Source: an archaeon
Lineage (GTDB): Archaea; Thermoproteota; Nitrososphaeria; Nitrososphaerales; Gagatemarchaeaceae
Reading direction: 5' to 3'
Assembly (NCBI GenBank): GCA_021819035.1
Contig: JAKASL010000001.1
Coordinates: 1,037,524 to 1,101,523, forward strand
DNA length: 64,000 nucleotides
Part shown: in pieces, positions 1-8,768 of the stretch
Position numbering within the stretch: position 1 is the stretch's first letter
Layout: each line of letters opens with the position of its first letter
Position numbers and translations under genes: made by a program
Notes under the pieces: model-generated
The model's input: the letters and a program-made list of their open reading frames with translations, nothing else
Database searches by the model: none
Told to the model about the DNA's origin: nothing

Positions 1-316
1 CTGTCCCTGTCTCTAGCACCTTCGACCCTGAGTGCACCCCCAGCTTGACGACCATTAGGCCCAGGTCCTTGGGGTAGATCACCTGTGTCTTCCTGGAGAG
101 CTTCATCACCATGTCTTCGATGGTGGGTTTCAGGATGGTCAGCTCGTCCCCCATTGTCGTCGTTACCCTCGTCCCGTATCCCTTCCCGATGAGCGAAGAG
201 ACGTCGAGTATCCCCAGGTGGGTGTGGAGCTTCGGGGTGTCCCTGGGCCTGACCAGCCAGCGCCTCCGCCTGTCCCTGTACACCAACAGGTACGAGTCTT
301 CCCCGATCAGGTCCAC
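1..316 (-). CDS. trmI: tRNA (adenine-N1)-methyltransferase TrmI, N-terminal part
   Basis: Reading the minus strand from a GTG at 316 gives about 105 residues before the window ends, so the SAM-binding C-terminal half is missing. The visible part has the beta-rich N-terminal domain of the TrmI/Gcd14 family and then the linker YPKDLGLMV followed by GVHSGSKVLETGT, which is the start of the Rossmann methyltransferase fold (motif I). Archaeal TrmI methylates N1 of adenine 57/58 in the tRNA T-loop. It lies downstream of an MBL hydrolase and endA on the same strand, consistent with an RNA-processing cluster. A TATA-like box 24 nt upstream suggests it also has its own leaderless promoter. The family call rests on the linker and motif I context. 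Confidence 0.8.
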   Translation of the reverse strand, partial: MDLIGEDSYLLVYRDRRRRWLVRPRDTPKLHTHLGILDVSSLIGKGYGTRVTTTMGDELTILKPTIEDMVMKLSRKTQVIYPKDLGLMVVKLGVHSGSKVLETGT

Positions 317-339
317 GGCCGGCCCCCGGGTGTCAGTTC

Positions 340-345
340 TATATG
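340..345 (-). promoter_or_regulatory. TATA-like box for trmI
   Basis: On the minus strand CATATA lies about 25 nt upstream of the GTG at 316, in the gap just after the MBL gene stop. The spacing fits an archaeal promoter giving a leaderless mRNA. Seen by eye only. Confidence 0.45.
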
Positions 346-352
346 CTTGCGT

Positions 353-1195
353 CTACGCAGGCTCCTCGGTCCACGTCGGGAACGAGCCCTTGAAGCTGAT
401 TCTCCCCGCAGGCAAGTGGCCGGGGATGACCAGGGCCCGCTCAGCAGCCGCCCGCTCGGAGAACCTCCGCCTGCTTGCTGCCAGCGCCCCGGCATCCGCC
501 CAGGCGGCAGCGAGCTCTGGGTGCTCTACCTCCTCGGCCAGATGGTAAAGGTCTCCTACGAGGTAGCACGACTCGGAGCCGGACCGGACGCCCACAACCT
601 GGTGCCCCGGGGTCTCGCCAGGGTAGGGCTCAACGGTCAGGCCGCCTCCGAGGCCGAGGGGCCCGTCGAGGGGCTCAAGCTTCCCCGCAGCCTCTACGAC
701 GCCGAGAGTCTGGGCGACGTCCGCGTCCCCCCTCTTCCTCGCCTCCGCCACCTCAGGCGTCGCCCAGTCCTTCGCGGGGATGATGTACCGAGCCGAGGGG
801 AAGGCAGGGGCGCCCCCCTTCGTGACGCCAGCGTAGTGGTCGAAGTGGAGGTGTGTCACCACCACGTGCGTCACGGATTCCGGCGCTACCCCTGCTGCGG
901 CGAGCTGCACCTCCAGCGGGGGAGGGCTGACATACCCTGCCCTTGTCTTAAAGTGGTCAGGGGAGAGGAGCCTGCCATAGTCGCTGGGGTCCACCACCAC
1001 CATCAGCGGCCCGGACGCGACGAAAAACGACTTGGTAGGGAAGGCCTCGGGGACGGTCAGGTCACGTCCGCCGAAGTAGCGGGCGTTGACGGAGCTGGGA
1101 CCGAAGACCTCGTCCAGCCTGAGACTGAGGTCCCCTACGTCGAACGATGTCACCCGGGCGTCTCCGATGCGGAACGAAACAGCGGCCGGGGTCAC
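353..1195 (-). CDS. metallo-beta-lactamase-fold hydrolase
   Basis: A 280-residue MBL-superfamily protein. The metal site is complete: HLHFDH at residues 115-120, a third His at 198 (ETPGHQ), the bridging Asp at 215 (LVGDLYH) and a final His at 260 (IPGHLP). There is no signal peptide, so it should be cytoplasmic. The layout resembles quorum-quenching lactonase and glyoxalase II-like members rather than the longer RNA-cleaving beta-CASP nucleases, because no beta-CASP insert is present. It follows endA by 9 nt on the same strand and so is probably co-transcribed with it. Substrate cannot be assigned from sequence. Confidence 0.85.
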   Translation of the reverse strand: MTPAAVSFRIGDARVTSFDVGDLSLRLDEVFGPSSVNARYFGGRDLTVPEAFPTKSFFVASGPLMVVVDPSDYGRLLSPDHFKTRAGYVSPPPLEVQLAAAGVAPESVTHVVVTHLHFDHYAGVTKGGAPAFPSARYIIPAKDWATPEVAEARKRGDADVAQTLGVVEAAGKLEPLDGPLGLGGGLTVEPYPGETPGHQVVGVRSGSESCYLVGDLYHLAEEVEHPELAAAWADAGALAASRRRFSERAAAERALVIPGHLPAGRISFKGSFPTWTEEPA

Positions 1196-1204
1196 GCCAG
1201 CCTC

Positions 1205-1762
1205 CTATGCGCGCCACCAGTCGTAGCGGAGGTACTCTATCGACTTCTTCTCCACGTCGGGTATAGCTATGATGAACTGCTTGCGCACGGTCGTGGCCAG
1301 CCTCCCAGACCTGACCATCGATGTGGCGGTCATCTTCGAGCCGGGGGACATCACCTGGACGATGTATGGGGCATGGTCTATCCCGGGGCCGTGCTCATAG
1401 ACGGCGAAGTCGGAGCCGAACTTTATCCCCGGGGTCACGACATACCCCCCCTCCCTGAGCTTCCGGTAGACCAGGAACTTCTCAGCGAAATCGGGGTAGG
1501 ACGCCTCACAGACCCTCTGGAGCTGGTTCGGGGTGAGCGCCTTCCCTCCCCTGTCCTCGACGTCGATCACCTTGCGAGTGGCGAGGTAGTAGGCCTCCAT
1601 GAGGTCTAGAATCAGCGGGGCATCGAACTCGAAGTCTTTCGGTTTGGGTATCCCGAGAGGCTTGCCGTAGTACCCTTCCTTGAAGAGCCGCCTGGAGTCG
1701 TCCACGTCCCATACGACTATCCTGTTCTCGAAGAGCCTGCCCTTGGCTCGGGCCCTGGGCAT
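1205..1762 (-). CDS. endA: tRNA-splicing endonuclease
   Basis: A 185-residue EndA homologue, the size of a single-domain archaeal splicing endonuclease subunit (homotetramer, or partner of a degenerate subunit). The catalytic triad is visible in the C-terminal half: Tyr122 (SDFAVY), His130 (GIDHAPY) and Lys161 (TVRKQF). The N-terminal half has the usual alpha/beta domain, with LTPNQLQRVC before the nuclease fold. It excises introns at bulge-helix-bulge motifs of pre-tRNA. The start codon lies 3 nt after the stop of the DUF47 gene, so the two are likely translationally coupled. Confidence 0.9.
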   Translation of the reverse strand: MPRARAKGRLFENRIVVWDVDDSRRLFKEGYYGKPLGIPKPKDFEFDAPLILDLMEAYYLATRKVIDVEDRGGKALTPNQLQRVCEASYPDFAEKFLVYRKLREGGYVVTPGIKFGSDFAVYEHGPGIDHAPYIVQVMSPGSKMTATSMVRSGRLATTVRKQFIIAIPDVEKKSIEYLRYDWWRA

Positions 1763-1765
1763 GGC

Positions 1766-2437
1766 CTACATCCCCAGCGCGAGGATCGTGCTGGCGTTGG
1801 CGGCCACCAGCATCACGTCTGCGCAGTTCTCGATGGACTCGAGCAGGTCCTTGAGCGTGATCAGCTCCTTGACATTGGACGCAGTCCTCATGACCAGAGC
1901 GACCCCCTCGCGGTACCTGCTGTCTATCGAGTTCTCGATCTGCTGCACCTGGGCCGCCATCTGTATGGCCTGGTCTGTGTTCAGAGACAGGGCCCTGATG
2001 CTCTCGTTGAGCTTCGAGACCCCGTCGATCAGCAGGCCGAGGAGCTCCACGATGCTGTCCCTGTACTTCTTGTTCTTCGCCGACGCCTTCTGCAGCTGGG
2101 ACATCTTGAAAGCCACTCCGTTGATGTGGCCGAAGATGTCTTCGACGGCGAAAGCCCCGCGCATGATGTCTTCCCTGTTGACCAGAAGCGTCCCTACCTG
2201 GGAGAGCTCGCGGATCAGCGCCGTCCTCAGCGTCATCACGTCTTCTTCTGCCCTCTTCACCTTCTCCATGGAGGCGTCCACCTGCCCCTTCTCCCCGGCC
2301 GTCAGCGCGTTGAACTCTTCGAGGAGCACCCGGGTCGCGTCCAGGACGCGCCTCATTTCGTCCTGCAGCACCACGACCGTCCGCCGCCTTGCTTGAATCT
2401 CTCCCTCTTGTCCCGACACTTGACCCGCTCGCCTCAA
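1766..2437 (-). CDS. DUF47/PhoU-like coiled-coil protein
   Basis: A 223-residue all-helical protein matching the DUF47 (PhoU-like) family, whose members often accompany Pit-type phosphate transporters. No transporter is adjacent here; it heads an operon with endA instead. The core (FGHINGVAFKMSQLQ, then YRDSIVELLGLLIDG) is typical of the family's repeated three-helix PhoU units. Start is uncertain: a TTG at 2437 lies about 22 nt from an ATTTAAAA box, while a GTG at 2419 would leave a short leader. Role in phosphate or metal homeostasis is inferred from family only. Confidence 0.78.
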   Translation of the reverse strand: MRRAGQVSGQEGEIQARRRTVVVLQDEMRRVLDATRVLLEEFNALTAGEKGQVDASMEKVKRAEEDVMTLRTALIRELSQVGTLLVNREDIMRGAFAVEDIFGHINGVAFKMSQLQKASAKNKKYRDSIVELLGLLIDGVSKLNESIRALSLNTDQAIQMAAQVQQIENSIDSRYREGVALVMRTASNVKELITLKDLLESIENCADVMLVAANASTILALGM

Positions 2438-2454
2438 CCCTTCCTAGACACTGG

Positions 2455-2462
2455 ATTTAAAA
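2455..2462 (-). promoter_or_regulatory. TATA-like box for the DUF47-endA operon
   Basis: The minus strand reads TTTTAAAT just upstream of the DUF47 start. No other AT-rich element stands out in the 170-nt gap between this operon and the slipin gene. Confidence 0.45.
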
Positions 2463-2606
2463 CTGGGGCAGCATTTTGGCCGATCGTCTAGAACTTTTTC
2501 GCTTTGATGAAGAAAGGACTGCAATTAATTCATGATGTGAGCCCAGGCGGCTGGCGCCCCCTTGGGTCGCAGCGTGCTCTGGAATACGGGGATCGCGTGC
2601 CCCCAT

Positions 2607-3527
2607 CTATCTTTCTGGCGCGTCGGACTGCGACTGCTTGACCTGGTCCCGCAGGTTTGTCAGGAGCCCGGTGAACTCCATGGGGAATATGTACTTCGTC
2701 GACGGCGACGCCCCCAGGGCCTTCAGCGTGTCCAGGTACTGGAGCACCATTGTCTTCGAATCGATCCCCTTGGCGGCGCCGAATATCTGGCTCAACGCCC
2801 CTGCATAACCTTCTGCCCTGAGTATCTGGGCCTGCTTGTCTCCTTCCGCCCGGAGGATGTTGGACTTCTTCTCGCCCTCAGCCACCAGGATCGACGCCTC
2901 CCTCTTGCCGTCGGCCTCGGTGACGGTGGCCCTCCTGGTCCTCTCGGCCGACATCTGCCGCACCATCGCCTCCTGCACGTCCTTCGGAGGGGTGATCTCG
3001 CGTATCTCCACGTTGGTCACCTTGATCCCCCACCTCTCTGTGACTTCGTCCAGCTTGGTCCTGAGAATCTGGTTGATCTCCTCCCTCTTCGCGAGGAGCT
3101 CGTCTAGGGGGATGTCCCCAACGACCGCCCTGAGGGTGGTGGTGGCTATGCCTATTGAAGCCCCTTCGAAGTTCTGGACCTGGACTATGCTCTGGGTCGC
3201 CTCGGTCACCTTGTTGTAGATCAGGAAGTCTATGTCTACGGGCGCGTTGTCCCTGGTGATGCAAGTCTGATGCGGTACCTCGAGGTACCTCTCCCTGAGG
3301 TCGACCTTGCTGACCCGGTTGATGAACGGGAACACCAGGACGACCCCGGGGCCCCTCGCCCCTACGAGCCTCCCGAGCCTGAAGACGACCAGGCGCTCGT
3401 ACTCCCTGATGATCTTGACCGTGGACCCTATGAGCCCGATTACTATGACGGCGACGATGATGTAAATCGCGTAGTTGATTATCGCCCCCGTGCTTATGGC
3501 GAGCGACGCCGGCTCAAGGATGTTCAA
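2607..3527 (-). CDS. slipin / stomatin-prohibitin (SPFH) membrane protein
   Basis: A 306-residue SPFH-domain protein. One hydrophobic segment (residues about 15-38) anchors it, followed by the family signature EYERLVVFRLGR and PGVVLVFPFI, then a long charged coiled coil (KREASILVAEGEKKSNILRA) that mediates oligomerisation. Its start overlaps the stop of the NfeD-like protease gene by 4 nt (ATGA), the classic stomatin-STOPP operon in which the protease can cleave the slipin C terminus. Function in membrane-domain organisation is inferred from the family. Confidence 0.92.
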   Translation of the reverse strand: MNILEPASLAISTGAIINYAIYIIVAVIVIGLIGSTVKIIREYERLVVFRLGRLVGARGPGVVLVFPFINRVSKVDLRERYLEVPHQTCITRDNAPVDIDFLIYNKVTEATQSIVQVQNFEGASIGIATTTLRAVVGDIPLDELLAKREEINQILRTKLDEVTERWGIKVTNVEIREITPPKDVQEAMVRQMSAERTRRATVTEADGKREASILVAEGEKKSNILRAEGDKQAQILRAEGYAGALSQIFGAAKGIDSKTMVLQYLDTLKALGASPSTKYIFPMEFTGLLTNLRDQVKQSQSDAPER

Positions 3528-4840
3528 CTCACCGCTCGCTCCACCGTCAGCGTGTTCCCGTGTACCCCTTTAACCCTTACCTGGTCCCCCTGCGTCAGGT
3601 CTTGGTCCGAAGTGACGGTCCACTCTTCGGATGCCACGTTGGCGATCCCCTTCCCCCCTGCCTTGAGGCCGGACTCCATCGTCCCTTCTCGCCCTATCAG
3701 AGCAGACGGGTCGTTGACCTTTGGCCTCTTCCTCAGCGCGTCGCGGATGGACCTGAGGTAGAGGCTCCCGATGACCACGGCGGCCCCCAGGGCCACGAGC
3801 AGCCCATAGGTCGTTTCAGGTATCGCAGAGAAGTTGGCTGCTGGGAGGTCCCCTGCGGGGGCAGGCGGGAACTGATAGATCAGGACGAAACCAAGTATGA
3901 AGATGGCCACGCCTATTATGGCGCTGAACCCGTGCTGGATCTTCACCTCCAAGAAGATGAATGCAGCCCCCACTATCATCAGTATCACGGCCAGCGGAGA
4001 CGCGCCGAAGACCCCGAGTCCGAACAGGGCCGCGGCTACGACGGCGACCCCCACCGCAGAAAGGACCAGGGTGGGGTGGTACATGTCCACCAGGACAGCG
4101 AAGACCCCGAGGAGGAAGAGCAGGCCGGAGACGTCGGGGTTGCTCAGGACGGAGATCACTGTCGACCTGACCCCCGGAGTGTTGACCTGCGCGGACGCGG
4201 GGACGCCCAGGTCTGCGAGGGCTCCGGCCACCGTGGTCGAGTTGACCACCCCGTTCACGACGTGCTCCCTCAGGGCTGCGTCATATGGATAGGAGAGCCC
4301 CTTCGTGACCATCAAGGCGGTGGCCGTCGCGTTCCTGCCGTGAGCCTGGGTCAGCGTCGTCATGTACGAGGAGAAGGCGTTGATCTCCTTTGTCATAGTG
4401 GTGTTCTCCTCGCCGGTAGGGATGCCGGACACGATCGGGGTGGCCGACCCGATGGTGGTCCCTGGCTCCATGTAAATCTGATTCGACGACTCCGCTATGT
4501 ATGAGCCGGCGGAGAAGACGTAGGCGCCCTCGGGGGCCACCAGGGTGATGAAGTTCCCACCCCACTGCTGATATCCCTGGACGGTGGTGACCATTGACTC
4601 CATGCTCGCGCTGTCGCCGCCGTTCGTCTGGAGGACGAACACTATGTTCGCGGCGCAGGCGGACTCGGCGTTGTTCACCGTAGATGCAAGGAAGCTCGCC
4701 GCCCCTGGGTCGATGCTAGCGTCGAGCGAAGCGACGTAGTAGCCGCTCTTCGTCGAGCACGACTGCGCTTGGGCCGGCGCTGTCTGGATGGCGAAAGCCG
4801 CCAGGATTGCGACCACCAGCAGCACCCTTAGGAGCTTCAA
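3524..4840 (-). CDS. nfeD: NfeD-family membrane-bound serine protease (stomatin operon partner)
   Basis: A 438-residue protein with a Sec signal peptide (residues 1-26), a ClpP-class protease domain (about 30-220), four or five transmembrane helices (about 225-350) and a C-terminal OB-fold NfeD domain (REGTMESGL to GNTLTVERA). The catalytic dyad of the NfeD1b/PH1510 type is probably Ser110 (YVFSAGSYI) and Lys151 (MTKEINAF). The protease domain should face outside. It is upstream of and overlaps the slipin gene. The start is TTG at 4840, about 30 nt from an AT-rich box shared with the divergent upp gene. Confidence 0.9.
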   Translation of the reverse strand: MKLLRVLLVVAILAAFAIQTAPAQAQSCSTKSGYYVASLDASIDPGAASFLASTVNNAESACAANIVFVLQTNGGDSASMESMVTTVQGYQQWGGNFITLVAPEGAYVFSAGSYIAESSNQIYMEPGTTIGSATPIVSGIPTGEENTTMTKEINAFSSYMTTLTQAHGRNATATALMVTKGLSYPYDAALREHVVNGVVNSTTVAGALADLGVPASAQVNTPGVRSTVISVLSNPDVSGLLFLLGVFAVLVDMYHPTLVLSAVGVAVVAAALFGLGVFGASPLAVILMIVGAAFIFLEVKIQHGFSAIIGVAIFILGFVLIYQFPPAPAGDLPAANFSAIPETTYGLLVALGAAVVIGSLYLRSIRDALRKRPKVNDPSALIGREGTMESGLKAGGKGIANVASEEWTVTSDQDLTQGDQVRVKGVHGNTLTVERAVS

Positions 4841-4867
4841 CGGATGGACTGCACGCCGCGCCTCTCA

Positions 4868-4876
4868 CATAAATAC
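4868..4876. promoter_or_regulatory. AT-rich box between divergent nfeD and upp
   Basis: CATAAATAC is the only AT-rich element in the 66-nt gap. It lies about 32 nt from the nfeD TTG and about 35 nt from the upp GTG at 4907, so it may act as TATA box in one or both directions. Confidence 0.4.
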
Positions 4877-4906
4877 TCTGGCTGCCCCGTCGAGCCGGTA
4901 GTCGCC

Positions 4907-5551
4907 GTGAAGCCGTTGGTCACGATCGTGAGCCATCCCATGGTGGTGGAGCAGCTTACGTTGGCCCGCGACAGGCGGACCAACCAGGTCGCATTCAGGA
5001 AGGCAATCTACAGGCTGGGGCGGCTGATGGCGTACGAGTTCCTTCGGACACTGGACACCGAGGCGTCTACGGTGGAGACCCCCCTCGGGCGGACGAGCGG
5101 GGGGAAGGTGAAGGGGGACGACAAGATAGTGATCATCCTCGTCCTTAGGGCGGCCATCCCGTTCGTAGAGGGGATGTACAAGAACTTCCCGATGGCGAGG
5201 ACCGGGGTCATCAGCGCCTGGAGAGGCGGGCCCCCCGACTTCCCCATCGAGGTGACGTACGCCAAAATCCCCCGGATAATGAGGGACGACGTGGTTGTGA
5301 TAGCGGACCCGATGCTCGCGACCGGGCACACCCTGCTGGAGGTAGCGAGGAGGGTGAGGGAGCACGGGAAGCCGAAGAGGCTTGCCTTCTTCTCGGTGAT
5401 ATCCACCATGACAGGGATCAGCTACGTCGCGAAGGCGTTCCCGCGCGCGGAGTTCTATACCTGCGCGATCGACCCCGGCCTCGACGAGCGGGGGTACATA
5501 GTCCCCGGGCTCGGGGACGCGGGGGACAGGTCCTTCGGGACCCCGCGGTGA
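4907..5551 (+). CDS. upp: uracil phosphoribosyltransferase
   Basis: Converts uracil and PRPP to UMP in pyrimidine salvage. The PRPP-binding loop is VVVIADPMLATGHTL, and the uracil-binding tail is recognisable as DERGYIVPGLGDAGDR. The reading frame is open from 4844, but GTG at 4907 gives the normal family N terminus (MKPLVTIVSHPMVVEQL) and about 214 residues. The upstream codons contain the AT-rich promoter box, so I prefer 4907. It pairs functionally with tdk and udp further along the window. Confidence 0.9.
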   Translation: MKPLVTIVSHPMVVEQLTLARDRRTNQVAFRKAIYRLGRLMAYEFLRTLDTEASTVETPLGRTSGGKVKGDDKIVIILVLRAAIPFVEGMYKNFPMARTGVISAWRGGPPDFPIEVTYAKIPRIMRDDVVVIADPMLATGHTLLEVARRVREHGKPKRLAFFSVISTMTGISYVAKAFPRAEFYTCAIDPGLDERGYIVPGLGDAGDRSFGTPR

Positions 5552-5890
5552 GCGGCCGCAGGGCACGGCACCCCCCCGGGGCCGAAGGCTGAGCGCCTCC
5601 GGTGGCAGGTGCCCCCAGTTGTCCTGCGAGCCTCACCGCGCGCTAGTGCTCTACGTCGGCGGACTGGCGGCCGAGAACGACTATGTCAGCTCGGGAGGGA
5701 AGAGACACCTGTACGACCTGCACTCCGTCCCGCGCGGTGCCGGCGCCGACGACCACAACTGCCGCCAGGGTCCCATGCTGGGAGAGGGATCGACTTCGCA
5801 GTCCATGGGGGGACTCCGCCTCTCTGAAGGCGCGCACCGGGGAGCTGGCCCGGAAGCCGCGACGGCGGTCCCGCCCACGGGGAGGCATGG
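5552..5890. other. GC-rich gap between upp and DNA ligase, no recognised gene
   Basis: About 340 nt between converging upp and lig. Open frames exist on both strands, but their translations are rich in Arg, Gly and Pro and look like no family I know. No tRNA arms, SRP tetraloop region or clear TATA box was recognised. It could hold a structured RNA. Confidence 0.5.
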
Positions 5891-7645
5891 TCAGTCGACG
5901 CGTTTGACCTGCCGCTGGTACATCCCTACTATCTCATCCACCGTGGTCGAGTCCTCGGGGCGCTTGTCGTCCCTGACCTTCCCGGTGAACTTTGGAAAGC
6001 GGAGAGAGATGCCGGCCTCGGGCCTTATCCGTCCCATGGCGGCGGTGTGGATGGGGGACAAGGTCAGCTCGGCGGCTATCACCTCGATCACCAGGTGGGG
6101 CCTGAACCAGACGTCTGGGACCATCTTCGATTCTACCCCCGGAGGCCTGACGTGGCTTTCGTAGGGCTTCAGGAGGCGGGGGAACTTCGCAAGGTCCTCG
6201 TCCGAGAAACCCGTCCCCACCTTGGCGACGCTGGTGAACACGTCTCTCGCACTGTCAAAAGTCCCGAGGAGGAAGGTCCCGAACGACCCAGCCCTCCTCC
6301 CCCTACCATGGAAGGCGCCTATCACGACCAGGTCAAGGGTGTCGGTCAGCTCGCTCCTGTACTCGCGCTTGAGCTTGATCCAGGCGAACTCCCTCGCGCC
6401 TGCCCTGTACGGGGAGTCTGGGTCCTTGACGACCAGCCCCTCGCAACCGTCGGTGATGGCGTCCTCCATGAACCGCTCCAGCTCCCGGGGGTCGGAGGTA
6501 GACATGGAAGGGACAGGCCTGGTCCTGCTGGTCTCCTTGACCACCTGCTTGAGCTTCCTCCTCCTGAAGGTGTACGGCTTACGGGTCAGGTCAGAGGCGC
6601 CGGCCAGCAGGATGTCGAAGAAGTTGAGCGCCACCGGGTAGTCCGCCATTGCCTGCTGGATGCCGTGCTTCCTCCTCCGGTGCATCAGCTCCTGGAAGGG
6701 GAGGTACTCCCCTGTGTCTTCGTCGATGGCCACCACCTCCGCTTCGAGTATCGCCTTCCTTGCACCCACGTGTTCCCTTACGAGGTCGGCTGCGTCCGGG
6801 TAGTGGGAGGTCACGACCTCTAGCCTCCTCGAGAAGAGCTTCACGTCGTCCCCGTCGCGGTGTATCTGGAGCCTCTCCCCGTCGAGCTTGTACTCGGCCG
6901 CCACCACCTTCCCCTCCAACTTCTCCATAATCGCCTGGGCGGAGCTCAGCCGCTCGGCGAGCATGGGCCTGATGGGGACCCCCACCTCGACCTTCACTCC
7001 GTCGACCCCCGCGAGCCCCCTGGACGCCACGCTTGCGACGACGAAGCCTAGGTCAGGGTGGACGTTGTAAGCCCTCTCTATCCTGGGCCGGGCGTCCTTC
7101 CCCCCCAGGAACGCCGTAGCCGCCGCGTCGAGGACGGTGTAGTCGGCCACGCCGAGCCTCAGCTCCCCCGTGACGGTCCTCATGATGTATTTCGCCTCGA
7201 GTGGGGAGGCGTCGTTGAGGAGGGACGCCAGCTCCCTGAGCTTGGCGTCCACCGACCCCGAGCCGCTCTGGCGCGCGACCCTGAGCAGCGTCTCGTAGAC
7301 GCGCTTGAGGGTGAGGGCTTCGCTGAAGAGCGTCCCCTGGCCCTTGTTCGTCAGGAGCTCCTCGGCAGCCGCCCCGATGTCGCCGTGCTTGACGTAGGCC
7401 GTATAGACCCTCGCTGGCTCGGACCCCGAAGCGCTCGCCAGCGCCCTGAGGGCGAGTTTCTCGGCGAGGCCGAGCTCCACCCCCTCGTAGTCGGGCCTGA
7501 GTTTCCCCTGCGTCATGTATACCAGCGGGGGGAGCTCTTCCAAGGGGGTTGACTTCAGTAGCTGGGCCAGCAGATTGGTGATCTCGTTCCTTCCCGATAT
7601 CCGCTCGAGGTCGGCGTAGCTTCGAGCCACAGCGGAGTAGAGCAT
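5891..7645 (-). CDS. lig: ATP-dependent DNA ligase
   Basis: A 584-residue archaeal replicative DNA ligase of normal length. The alpha-helical DNA-binding domain occupies about residues 1-220. The adenylation domain has nucleotidyltransferase motif I EYKLDGER with catalytic Lys253, then motif III-like FFDILLAGA, motif IV EGLVVKD and motif V AWIKLKREY. The C-terminal OB domain ends with the RFPKFTGKVRDDKRPED signature. It seals nicks in replication and repair. It stands alone, convergent with upp across a gap of about 340 nt. Confidence 0.95.
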   Translation of the reverse strand: MLYSAVARSYADLERISGRNEITNLLAQLLKSTPLEELPPLVYMTQGKLRPDYEGVELGLAEKLALRALASASGSEPARVYTAYVKHGDIGAAAEELLTNKGQGTLFSEALTLKRVYETLLRVARQSGSGSVDAKLRELASLLNDASPLEAKYIMRTVTGELRLGVADYTVLDAAATAFLGGKDARPRIERAYNVHPDLGFVVASVASRGLAGVDGVKVEVGVPIRPMLAERLSSAQAIMEKLEGKVVAAEYKLDGERLQIHRDGDDVKLFSRRLEVVTSHYPDAADLVREHVGARKAILEAEVVAIDEDTGEYLPFQELMHRRRKHGIQQAMADYPVALNFFDILLAGASDLTRKPYTFRRRKLKQVVKETSRTRPVPSMSTSDPRELERFMEDAITDGCEGLVVKDPDSPYRAGAREFAWIKLKREYRSELTDTLDLVVIGAFHGRGRRAGSFGTFLLGTFDSARDVFTSVAKVGTGFSDEDLAKFPRLLKPYESHVRPPGVESKMVPDVWFRPHLVIEVIAAELTLSPIHTAAMGRIRPEAGISLRFPKFTGKVRDDKRPEDSTTVDEIVGMYQRQVKRVD

Positions 7646-7967
7646 CGGCCGTCCACCCGAGACGATTGACTAATCTCCGTATCGGTCGGAGTGGGAGTTC
7701 CGGAACCCCGACCACCATCACGGCGTGTCGCGGCCTCCAGGGGCCGGTGATAGGCTGCCGCACTCCGTTGGGAGTCTCCTTGGGCCGACTTGGCCGTCAG
7801 CCTGCGTCACCGAAGACCGACCTGTCGATTCTGTCCAATGCCCGGGTGACGAGAAGGGGGCGTCCCACCCTGGGCGATGCGTGCCCTTCCAGCCACCCCG
7901 TAGGGGAGGCCATCTGAAGAGTAGCCTCGCAAGGCTTTACTACTCGGTCCCCGGTCAAAGGGCACCC
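7646..7967. other. gap upstream of DNA ligase, no recognised gene
   Basis: This 322-nt stretch separates divergent lig and a small membrane protein gene. It is GC-rich with several self-complementary runs (for example CCCCGTAGGGG near 7903). An 83-codon open frame (7666-7917) has no recognisable product. Promoters for both neighbours must be here; TTTACTA near 7936 is the best candidate for the plus-strand gene. Confidence 0.4.
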
Positions 7968-8288
7968 ATGAGGGCGACCAACGCGGTGCCAGCGGCTGTA
8001 TTCCTGGCGGCAGGGCTGCTCGCTGTCGTAGTCGCTATACCGGCGACGTTTTCCGGGGTGGGCGGCATCCCATTTACTTACTCACCTTGTTGCTTTGCAC
8101 ACGTCATCGCTCCAAAAGGCGCTATCGTTGTCCTGCATTATGGGGCGGCCGTCCTTTTCTTTGAACCTGCATTCTTCGTAGGAATCGGCTTGCTGATCTT
8201 GGGGGTCTACCTTCTGAGAAATGGGATCGCAACCCTCGGTTTCAGGGGGAGCACGAGGATACTCTCTCGCCCAGACCTGCACCGGTGA
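7968..8288 (+). CDS. small two-helix membrane protein, function unknown
   Basis: A 106-residue hypothetical protein from ATG 7968. Two strongly hydrophobic segments (about residues 7-25 and 55-82) are separated by a short loop containing a Cys pair (YSPCCFAHV). The second segment has helix-packing glycines. The reading frame extends upstream, but that part reads like noncoding DNA. I do not recognise the family; GC-rich third positions support real coding. It stands alone between lig and the eS25 gene. Confidence 0.5.
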   Translation: MRATNAVPAAVFLAAGLLAVVVAIPATFSGVGGIPFTYSPCCFAHVIAPKGAIVVLHYGAAVLFFEPAFFVGIGLLILGVYLLRNGIATLGFRGSTRILSRPDLHR

Positions 8289-8429
8289 CTGCGCACCACT
8301 GGCGGAACGCTTCAGGGCCGTTCACCCACGATAGGACGGCGAGGGCCAGTCACCCATAGACGGGACAGTGCACGGCCTGTCGCCAGGAAATGCTTAATTG
8401 TGATTGAAAGGGGTCGTCCTTCGAGACAC

Positions 8430-8768
8430 TTGGGCGGAGTCAAGAAGAAATCCATGGCCTCCATGGAGAAGTCGCAGGAGTCCGAAGAGACCCCCCAAGG
8501 GGACGCCGCGCAGACGAAGGGGAAGAAGACGAAGGAAAAATCTGCGCCGCAGCAGAAGAAGCAGTTTTCGTTCCTTCCTCCGAAGATGAGCGACGCGGAC
8601 CAGTTGAAGATCCTCGTGGCGCTGAAGGCGATCACCGTGTACTCCGCAGCGAGGGCGCTGGGTGTGAACGCTTCGGTGGCCAACGGGGTGCTCAGGGACC
8701 TGGAAGCCAAAGGGTCTCTGAAGAGGGCCGGCGGGTTCAGCGGCCACGGGGTCTGGGCTAAGGTCTGA
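8430..8768 (+). CDS. rps25e: small ribosomal subunit protein eS25
   Basis: A Lys-rich N-terminal tail (KKKSMASMEKSQ to about residue 55) is followed by the winged-helix core of eS25 (DQLKILVALKAITVYSAARALGVNASVANGVLRDLEAKGSL). I choose TTG 8430 because it recreates the family N terminus MGGxKKK; a GTG at 8400 would add ten unrelated residues. An AT-rich TTAATT box at 8394-8399 is about 33 nt upstream. eS25 is typical of TACK archaea and eukaryotes, which helps place the organism. It converges with the cyclophilin-like gene, whose stop is immediately adjacent. Confidence 0.9.
   Translation: MGGVKKKSMASMEKSQESEETPQGDAAQTKGKKTKEKSAPQQKKQFSFLPPKMSDADQLKILVALKAITVYSAARALGVNASVANGVLRDLEAKGSLKRAGGFSGHGVWAKV

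Noticed and set aside
218-1609. Very long open frame on the plus strand opposite the MBL and endA genes
   Set aside because: Its translation is Arg/Pro/Gly-rich low-complexity sequence caused by high GC; the opposite strand has real motifs (HLHFDH, EndA triad).
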